From the NCBI GenBank assembly GCA_014800245.1, contig JAAVGM010000007.1:1-51887 (forward strand): a DNA stretch of 51,887 bases. Direction: 5' to 3'. The position numbers and the translations under genes are program-made. Within the stretch, counting starts at the first letter, position 1. Each line of letters opens with the position of its first letter. The DNA is from Bacteroidales bacterium (GTDB taxonomy: Bacteria; Bacteroidota; Bacteroidia; Bacteroidales; Muribaculaceae). Shown here piece after piece: positions 46,259-51,887 of the stretch. The notes under the pieces are model-generated. The model was not told the DNA's origin, did no database searches, and worked only from the letters and a program-made list of their open reading frames with translations.

Positions 46259-47434
46259 TTACACTATACCGCCAAGAAGGGTTTTAAGTTTATTTTTCAG
46301 AGGGTTGGAATACATTGTGAGCATCATCTCCATCATATAGGCTCGTTCTTCCTCTGTGACATTCTCCAACTCCACTTTATTAAGCTGACGGTTGAAATAT
46401 TCCTCCACTTCCTGTTTCTGCTCGGGGGTGTATTTCGATGCAAAGCGTTTCGACTCATGAAGGAGATCGAAGGCCACATAATTTATCGGGAAGATTTCAT
46501 AACTGCGATGAATGGCATTGTCAATAAGAGCACCAACATATTTCGCAGCTGTGTTAGTGTCCTTCATATCGCCAATCTGTTCGAGCTTGGTGTTGATTCG
46601 GGGAGTCATCTGGAAATGCACTTTCCCTTTGAATTGGAGCAGGCCTGTCTCCATGCTGAAAAGGTCGTCGCGCTGAGATTTCTTGAAATCGGGATCTCGG
46701 CGACGCATCAAAAATTCGCGGGCTTTCAGATAATCGTTAGGATCATACTCGTAGGAGATAGATACGGGCATTATATTCAGGCCTTCGAGTTTCTGATTGA
46801 AAGTTCCCTCTCCGCTGATGGCAAGCATCTTGAGAAGAGATTCCTGTGTGTGGTCGGAGCTGTCTTTAGCTCGGCCTTCGCGTTGCGCAATCCATACGGA
46901 TTCATGCTTTTCGCAAGTGGCAAAGCGGATATATGCGGAAAGTTTTTTTGCAGCTTCAAGACCCTCGCGCAGACCTGTATTGCGTTTCACGATGAAACTT
47001 TTATTCAGGCGCACAAGATCGTTGATCCAATCAAATACAAGGAGATTATTCCCGATTGCCACTTCCGACGTAGGCATTCCGCGTCGCAGGAAAGCGAGGT
47101 TGAGGAAAGAAGCATCGAGCACAATGTCTCGATGATTGGTGATGAAGACATAGTTCATCGAGGGATTATAATATTTCACTCCCCCTAATGAGATGCCTGA
47201 TGTAGTGGTTTTTGCAAGCATCTCCAGGAAGGGGTACATGATTTTTGTCTGGAAATCATATTTATTGTCAATCTTCTCCAGTTCGTCGAGGAGTTTAGGC
47301 ACATCCTCTTCCGGCATAGTATATTTTATAGCATGGAGGAAGCCGGGTTCTTTTATAAGGCTCTCCATTTTCTCATGAAACTGGGAATCGTCGTAAGGCG
47401 ATATATCTGAAAAATTATAATCTTGGGTTGTCAT
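46259..47434 (-). CDS. PlsC/PlsB-like glycerolipid acyltransferase
   Basis: A 391-residue acyltransferase expected to attach acyl chains to glycerol phosphate or a related lipid at the membrane. Recognisable blocks are VFITNHRDIVLDASFLN (the HxxxxD-type region), FDWINDLVRLNKSFIVKR (block II), WIAQREGRAKDSSD (block III, EGR) and IMPVSISYEYDP (block IV). In the first block the aspartate is six residues after the histidine, not five, or else is the one two after it. Its promoter is at 47523-47553 and the metallophosphoesterase gene follows closely. Confidence 0.82.
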   Translation of the reverse strand: MTTQDYNFSDISPYDDSQFHEKMESLIKEPGFLHAIKYTMPEEDVPKLLDELEKIDNKYDFQTKIMYPFLEMLAKTTTSGISLGGVKYYNPSMNYVFITNHRDIVLDASFLNLAFLRRGMPTSEVAIGNNLLVFDWINDLVRLNKSFIVKRNTGLREGLEAAKKLSAYIRFATCEKHESVWIAQREGRAKDSSDHTQESLLKMLAISGEGTFNQKLEGLNIMPVSISYEYDPNDYLKAREFLMRRRDPDFKKSQRDDLFSMETGLLQFKGKVHFQMTPRINTKLEQIGDMKDTNTAAKYVGALIDNAIHRSYEIFPINYVAFDLLHESKRFASKYTPEQKQEVEEYFNRQLNKVELENVTEEERAYMMEMMLTMYSNPLKNKLKTLLGGIV

Positions 47435-47522
47435 ATAATTCTATCTTAAGTTTTTAGGGGGCCGATTTTATAGTCAGAAAATAGTATAAACTAATGTCGA
47501 GACAATAAAACGCTACCTATTG

Positions 47523-47553
47523 CAAAGTTAATTAAAATTATGAAATAAGCAAA
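47523..47553 (-). promoter_or_regulatory. promoter of the acyltransferase operon
   Basis: Read on the minus strand: TTTG (47553-47550), a 19-base spacer, TAACTTTG (47530-47523). The start near 47519 gives an 84-base leader. Confidence 0.82.
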
Positions 47554-47611
47554 ATTCCCTCCCTTCAACTTGCCCACACTTATCTTTTATTAACAATTGC
47601 AAGAATGGTTC

Positions 47612-48760
47612 TTAGAATTTGGAGGCTCTATGATATAAATATAGTCCGATTATGAGATAGACTACGTTTGGAATCTGCATGGCAATGAATGGGGAAGTCA
47701 ATCCATTGATGGCAAACGAACTGGTGACAGTAGAGAATAATATATAGCTGAAACTCAATGCCAATCCTATTCCGATGTTCAAGCCCATCCCTCCTTTGGA
47801 TTTCTTGGCTGAGAGCGACATGCCAATCAAAGTCAGAATAAATGCAGCTGCAGTGGATGCATATCGTTTCTCACGCTCAATCTCAAATCCTTTGATATTA
47901 GCCACTCCTCGCATCTTCTGCTTCTCAACATATTCATTGATCTGAGGAGTGGTCATTGTCTCCTGATCATTCACTGAAATAAGAAAATCACGAGGCTCGA
48001 TAGGGATAATCGTATCTAACTTTGCACCCGATTTTATTCTCTCCCTCTTGCCATCGAAATCACGGATCATATAATCCCTGGCTGTCCAATGATACATGCG
48101 TGTCGAATCGTAAACCACTGTCTGAGCTGTCATTCTCGATACCAACTGCTTGCCATTGAATTTATCAAGAGAAAAACGATAGCCTGTCTTGGTGTCATTC
48201 TCAAATCGCCCGATATAGCATACCACTCCCGGACTCGCCATCAACTGAATATCCAGACCCGTAGTGACACTCTTGTTCTTCACATACTTGTTGGTGTAAT
48301 TTATGCGTCGCTGATTGGTAGGAGGAATCAGATAATTGCTCATCACAAAAGTGAGTGCGGCAATTATCGCTGCGCCTATCATGTATGGGCGCAGTAACCT
48401 CCGGAAACTTATTCCGCTTGAAAGGATAGCGATAATCTCGGAGTTGCCTGCTAATTTGGTGGTGAAGAAGATTACGGAGATGAACACGAAAAGAGGGGAG
48501 AGCATCAATGCAAAATAGGGGAGAAACGACACGAAATAATCGAATATCGTTTCAGAGAAGGGCGCAGAGAGAAAAGCATCAAGTTTCTCGGTGACATCAA
48601 ACATTGATATCACCGCCAACATTAGGATAGTGGCCATAAGATATGTGCCGAGAAACTTTTTCAGAATAAACCAGTCGATACGGCGTATTGCAAAAATATT
48701 CACAATCTTGCGCCATATCCACTTCAGAATCTTTCCCATATTTTGCTTCTGATCTTTCAT
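47612..48760 (-). CDS. LptF/LptG family permease
   Basis: A 382-residue YjgP/YjgQ-family inner-membrane permease of the lipopolysaccharide export machine, working with the LptB ATPase. Helices are grouped as usual: two to three N-terminal (about 32-130), a periplasmic beta-jellyroll (about 150-290), and three C-terminal (about 300-380). RRIDWFILKKFLGTYLMA begins the first helix. Only one paralogue is here, so F or G cannot be decided. It follows tgt by 11 bases and is likely cotranscribed with it. Confidence 0.9.
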   Translation of the reverse strand: MKDQKQNMGKILKWIWRKIVNIFAIRRIDWFILKKFLGTYLMATILMLAVISMFDVTEKLDAFLSAPFSETIFDYFVSFLPYFALMLSPLFVFISVIFFTTKLAGNSEIIAILSSGISFRRLLRPYMIGAAIIAALTFVMSNYLIPPTNQRRINYTNKYVKNKSVTTGLDIQLMASPGVVCYIGRFENDTKTGYRFSLDKFNGKQLVSRMTAQTVVYDSTRMYHWTARDYMIRDFDGKRERIKSGAKLDTIIPIEPRDFLISVNDQETMTTPQINEYVEKQKMRGVANIKGFEIEREKRYASTAAAFILTLIGMSLSAKKSKGGMGLNIGIGLALSFSYILFSTVTSSFAINGLTSPFIAMQIPNVVYLIIGLYLYHRASKF

Positions 48761-48771
48761 TGAAAGTAGAA

Positions 48772-49902
48772 TTACAGACGTCGGGTCACATTAATGATCA
48801 TCTCCTCTTTCCAGGTCTTGAAATCTCCTGCAATGATATGCTTCCGCGCTTCGCCTACAAGCCATAGATAGAAAGCGAGGTTATGGATAGATGCAATCTG
48901 CATTGCGAGAATCTCCTGGCTGATGAAAAGATGACGCACATATGCCTTTGAATAAGTTTCATCTACATAAGAGGGTCCTCCGGGATCGAGCGGAGAGAAG
49001 TCGTCGGCCCATTTCTTATTGCGCATATTCATTATGCCATTGCGTGTGAAGAGCATTCCGTTGCGACCATTGCGCGTAGGCATCACGCAGTCCATCATAT
49101 CCACCCCGCGATCAATCGCCTCAAGAATATTGGCAGGTGTGCCGACACCCATAAGGTAGCGAGGCTTGTCAGTGGGAAGAATATCATTGACCACTTCAAT
49201 CATTTCATACATCTTCTCCGTGGGTTCGCCCACAGCCAATCCGCCGATGGCATTCCCTTCAGCACCCAGATCAGAGATAAATTTGGCAGATTCCCTTCTT
49301 AAGTCGGGATATACACAACCTTGGACAATAGGGAAATACGCCTGCTTATAGCCGTAAAGACCTTCGGTTTCATTATAATGTTTCCATCCACGGGCGAGCC
49401 AACGGTGGGTGAGACCAAGCGATTTCTTGGCATAGTCGTAATCGGCTGTGCCCGGGGCGCATTCATCAAGAGCCATCATAATGTCGGCACCGATAACGCG
49501 CTGAATATCCACAACATTCTCGGGGGTGAAAAGATGCTTGCTTCCGTCGATATGCGAGCGGAACCATGCGCCCTCCTCCTTCAATTTGCGATTGGCAGAG
49601 AGGGAGAATACCTGAAACCCGCCTGAGTCGGTCAGAATAGGGCGATCCCAGCTATTGAATTTATGCAATCCGCCTGCCTGACGAAGCACGTCAAGACCCG
49701 GACGAAGATAAAGATGATATGTATTTCCGAGAATAATCTTTGCTTTTATGTCATCGCGAAGTTCTCTCATATGGACAGCTTTAACGCTGCCGACAGTGCC
49801 GACAGGCATAAAGATAGGAGTCGGTATTTTGCCGTGGTCGGTAGTGATCTCCCCGGCGCGCGCCGCGGTATCTGGTGCAGTAGCCTCTATTTTGAAATCC
49901 AT
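48772..49902 (-). CDS. tgt: queuine/preQ1 tRNA-guanine transglycosylase, without the usual zinc cysteines
   Basis: A 376-residue TGT that swaps guanine for preQ1 at the wobble base of GUN-anticodon tRNAs. The general-acid region ILTDSGGFQVFS (D92), the nucleophile region DMMDCVMPTRNGRNG (D271) and the GGLAVGEP loop are intact. The classical zinc site CxCxxC is replaced: those positions read G309, S311 and D314 in DPGGPSYVDETY, while the histidine (H340) remains. I recall similar loss in other Bacteroidetes. A consensus promoter lies 25-56 bases upstream; the lptF/G gene follows. Confidence 0.93.
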   Translation of the reverse strand: MDFKIEATAPDTAARAGEITTDHGKIPTPIFMPVGTVGSVKAVHMRELRDDIKAKIILGNTYHLYLRPGLDVLRQAGGLHKFNSWDRPILTDSGGFQVFSLSANRKLKEEGAWFRSHIDGSKHLFTPENVVDIQRVIGADIMMALDECAPGTADYDYAKKSLGLTHRWLARGWKHYNETEGLYGYKQAYFPIVQGCVYPDLRRESAKFISDLGAEGNAIGGLAVGEPTEKMYEMIEVVNDILPTDKPRYLMGVGTPANILEAIDRGVDMMDCVMPTRNGRNGMLFTRNGIMNMRNKKWADDFSPLDPGGPSYVDETYSKAYVRHLFISQEILAMQIASIHNLAFYLWLVGEARKHIIAGDFKTWKEEMIINVTRRL

Positions 49903-49926
49903 AAGATTCTTTTAATTTTAAGACTA

Positions 49927-49958
49927 CAAAGTTAACACTATATGGAGAATAAAGCAAA
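49927..49958 (-). promoter_or_regulatory. promoter of tgt-lptF/G
   Basis: Read on the minus strand: TTTG (49958-49955), a 20-base spacer, TAACTTTG (49934-49927). The start near 49923 gives a leader of about 20 bases. Confidence 0.85.
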
Positions 49959-49967
49959 TAATTTTTT

Positions 49968-50014
49968 TTGATTATCCTCAATATTCAGATATCAGTGATG
50001 GATTATAAATTGAT
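49968..50014 (+). repeat. direct repeat module, copy A (TTGATTATCCTCAATATT ... TTATAAATTG)
   Basis: It shares TTGATTATyCTCAATATT (17 of 18) with 50998-51015 and a TTATAAATTG tail, with weaker similarity between. Both copies are followed by GC-rich palindromic sequence. The copies are 1030 bases apart and flank the 50469-50981 gene. Confidence 0.55.
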
Positions 50015-50034
50015 TTTTGAAGGGTATCGCGGAT

Positions 50035-50340
50035 AAGCCTTACGGCTTGTTTAGGGCGCGGATGGGGTGCGGATCTTTTTATAGTTTTCTTTTATAAATA
50101 AAGGGATTATTGGGGATGGAAGCCAGTGCATGCTTATCGCAGTTCAGATTGCTTCGCAATTTGAAGAGGCGGATGAGAGCGGATCAATGCTGTGCGCAGC
50201 CTACCGCGAAAATCCGTCCAGATCCGTTAATACAATCATCGAATGATTGTATCAGCGATATTTAAAAGCGAGGATAGATAATAAAAAGATCCGCAAAAAA
50301 ATCCGCCGCCGATCGGCGAAAAGTCTTAATGGATTAAGAC
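50035..50340. repeat. cluster of palindromes with 14-bp inverted repeats GCGGATCTTTTTAT
   Basis: GCGGATCTTTTTAT (50069-50082) is repeated inverted at 50281-50294, with further GCGGAT hexamers outside. Inside and beside lie hairpins at 50035-50048, 50143-50165, 50231-50251 (TACAATCAT/ATGATTGTA), the palindrome CGCCGATCGGCG (50307-50318) and 50323-50340 (GTCTTAAT/ATTAAGAC). No gene is seen in the 566 bases from 49903 to 50468. Origin as decayed mobile repeats is inference. Confidence 0.65.
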
Positions 50341-50468
50341 CCGCGATTCCTTTTTTCTTTAACTATCCCAATAATAATATGTGGATCTCGGCACTCTATT
50401 GATAGATTTGGGGATTTATGAGGATAGCGAATTAGTTTTTATTGCCTATGATACCGCTTGGGAATTTT

Positions 50469-50981
50469 TCAAGAAAGCATAGCAGAGACATATCCACGAT
50501 GGCGGAACCATCGATGGGCCCAGTTGGGCACCATATAGACATATCCCGAGATGTCTTCGTGGGGCACACAGTCGAGCATATTCCCGATGGCCGAGGCAGC
50601 TTTGGCTACGCTCATCCCTGTCTGTCGGGCTATTTCCTCTCTGAGAAGGGTATATGAAACATTGCGAATATCCTCTGCTGTAGGGTTTGATCCAACAAGG
50701 CGTATCAGCTCCACCTTTGAAGGGAGTTTCACCTTCGGCCCGACATGGAGGCCATCGAAAGAGTATTCATCATCCACTTTTCGCATGATAAAACCGGATC
50801 TATTGCGAGCGTTGCATTCTTCCGCCCAACGGCGTACAATCGGATCTGTGATGCCACGCATTATTTCCGGAATTATCGGCTGTCGCCTCAGTTCCCCGTA
50901 GGTATATCCCTCGCGGTTGATACCTCCCGATCCGGAAGGAATGTCCGAATCGGAAATGGTAGGATATTCTATTTTAGGCAT
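50469..50981 (-). CDS. unrecognised protein
   Basis: A 170-residue soluble protein with no signal peptide or membrane segment. I do not recognise it. It has a polar N-terminus (MPKIEYPTISDSDIPSGSGG), a helical centre with many Arg/Glu (IPEIMRGITDPIVRRWAEECNAR), a possible helix-turn-helix-like run (SYTLLREEIARQTGMSVAKAASAIGNML), and ends VYMVPNWAHRWFRHRGYVSAML. The start at 50981 is chosen over an ATG 10 codons upstream, which lies in the repeat module. It is isolated between two repeat-rich gaps, which suggests an accessory gene. The codon pattern looks coding throughout. Confidence 0.6.
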   Translation of the reverse strand: MPKIEYPTISDSDIPSGSGGINREGYTYGELRRQPIIPEIMRGITDPIVRRWAEECNARNRSGFIMRKVDDEYSFDGLHVGPKVKLPSKVELIRLVGSNPTAEDIRNVSYTLLREEIARQTGMSVAKAASAIGNMLDCVPHEDISGYVYMVPNWAHRWFRHRGYVSAMLS

Positions 50982-50997
50982 AAGTAAAAGATTTTTG

Positions 50998-51052
50998 TTG
51001 ATTATTCTCAATATTTCGCTTTCCTTTGCTGATTTATAAATTGCTCACACAG
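50998..51052 (+). repeat. direct repeat module, copy B
   Basis: TTGATTATTCTCAATATT followed later by TTATAAATTG, as in copy A at 49968-50014. The region between copies holds one gene. Confidence 0.55.
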
Positions 51053-51071
51053 AGGTGCACAAAGAGACAGC

Positions 51072-51140
51072 GCAGAGCAATCTCTTAGGGTTCATTCCCA
51101 CAGAGGAGGGAATGCTCCGCATTGAGATCGCAGAGCGGAG
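51072..51140. repeat. palindromic stretch downstream of copy B
   Basis: Two hairpins are visible: CATTCCC (51093-51099) with GGGAATG (51108-51114), and CTCCGC (51115-51120) with GCGGAG (51135-51140). The gap 50982-51371 holds no gene; the rest (51141-51371) is AT-rich with nothing recognised. Confidence 0.55.
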
Positions 51141-51371
51141 ATACTCATTTAAAAGAATCGATTATAGCACTTTAAATTATCATTGAAATAATTGAGAGAA
51201 GAGACATATTAAAAAACTAATGAATCTTATCCTCGTGATAAATAAATAGATTCTTTAGAAGAGTGCTTATTTTAATGGTTCTAAAAAGTTTAGGTATTTC
51301 CTTTTTTTCGGTATATAAATAACCTCTTGTGTTACACTCTGCTGGCACTCTCCGATTTTCCGTTTGTAGCT

Positions 51372-51887
51372 TCATCCGTTTATAGCTTTCACATAAGTGT
51401 TAGATGACGTTTGGGGTTCTATTGTCCTTATTTTCGTAGAATTTAAATGACTGTTTTTATTTTGAGTTGTATTTATTATAATATACGATGGATAAGGCTC
51501 TTTCTCTATAGGATCTGCTAACATAAAGAATATTAAGGACAACAATCCGCATAAAAAATAAAATACACTAACTATTATAAGAGGTGCACTATTTTTGCAA
51601 ATAATAGTAAATAGAATGGCGAGGGCTAATATGCCCCAAAACCAATACCACCCATAAAGGTAGTCGATGTCCCATACTTTATCATACCACCCAAACTCAG
51701 GATCATATTCTCTTAGAGTCTTTGGATTATTAAAGTCATTTTGAATATAATAAAGACATATTTCATCAACGCGCTGAGAAAACTTTTCAGATGGTCTAAC
51801 CTTACCGCTCTGTATATTTTGAATGTTTTCTGGAAGAGCTAATGTCATTCTTGATACTGTATTTGTATCAGGGAATATCTGATACAG
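51372..51887 (-). CDS. partial membrane protein, 5' end beyond the window
   Basis: The reading frame stays open from the right edge to the stop at 51372, so the start is probably outside; an ATG at 51848 is an alternative (158 residues). The visible part has an N-terminal polar region (SEKFSQRVDEICLYYIQ), two membrane helices (about WYWFWGILALAILFTIIC and PLIIVSVFYFLCGLLSLIFF), and a polar Asn/Thr/Ser-rich tail (NTTQNKNSHLNSTKI). Composition is more AT-rich than the core genes, consistent with acquired DNA. Function is unknown. Confidence 0.6.
   Translation of the reverse strand: MYQIFPDTNTVSRMTLALPENIQNIQSGKVRPSEKFSQRVDEICLYYIQNDFNNPKTLREYDPEFGWYDKVWDIDYLYGWYWFWGILALAILFTIICKNSAPLIIVSVFYFLCGLLSLIFFMLADPIEKEPYPSYIIINTTQNKNSHLNSTKIRTIEPQTSSNTYVKAING

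Noticed and set aside
46457-47188. A 243-codon open frame on the plus strand
   Set aside because: It is antisense to the acyltransferase gene, which has clear family motifs; this frame has none.

Overview
The window looks like core chromosome of a member of the order Bacteroidales, probably Muribaculaceae-like (the family is inference). The evidence is a SusC/SusD pair, a SprA-type type IX secretion translocon, a Bacteroidetes-type RNA polymerase omega subunit, and many promoters of the Bacteroidetes form TTTG-N18-20-TAnnTTTG. No phage, integrase, transposase, CRISPR array or plasmid gene is visible.

Layout. 1-313: the end of an rRNA operon (5S plus two terminators). 370-6538 (+): a TonB-dependent receptor, a structured RNA with its own promoter and terminator, a DprA-like Rossmann protein, hisS and a DUF3843-like protein. 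6549-8779 (-): Smr-domain protein, polyprenol-phosphate mannosyltransferase type enzyme and a DUF2156 protein. 8940-17078 (+): tpx, an orphan susC/susD pair, aspartokinase, engB, rpiB and folB. 17163-17439: three tandem tRNA-Arg(ACG) genes. 17568-21078: a small winged-helix protein, a ravA/viaA-type AAA+/VWA pair and a small coiled-coil protein. 21327-31246: yqgE, acetyltransferase/recR on the minus strand, then ruvA-sprA. 31381-35610: clpB (-) and a ROK sugar kinase (+), separated by a 609-bp gap holding a 194-bp palindromic element. 35710-40093 (-): maf, a KdsC-like phosphatase, a DUF2520 protein, an ATP-grasp-like protein, omega subunit and bamD. 40375-43333 (+): purC, PASTA protein, rluD-type synthase. 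43467-49902 (-): methyltransferase, folK, metallophosphoesterase, acyltransferase, lptF/G permease and tgt. 49903-51887: a repeat-rich, gene-poor end with two unrecognised proteins, the last cut by the window edge.

Most genes are housekeeping: translation and tRNA modification (hisS, engB, rluD, tgt, tRNA-Arg), folate (folB, folK), purine and aspartate-family amino acid synthesis, DNA repair (recR, ruvA), envelope biogenesis (bamD, lptF/G, sprA, phosphatase of the Kdo type, acyltransferase) and stress (clpB, tpx, ravA/viaA). Folate genes are split between two loci. The susC/susD pair has no visible enzyme or regulator partner.

I do not see a convincing new defence or biosynthetic system. The best leads are non-coding: the 2853-3178 RNA with competing 3' helices, a dispersed TTATTnGCARCTRCTTAAA motif that also forms the ends of the 194-bp element, a 32-bp-arm inverted repeat at 43341-43429, and a repeat module present twice at the right end. 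Coding leads are a Tgt that lacks the usual zinc cysteines and an aspartokinase that may be transcribed nearly leaderless from a promoter inside susD. All family assignments come from reading motifs by eye; no database search was run.
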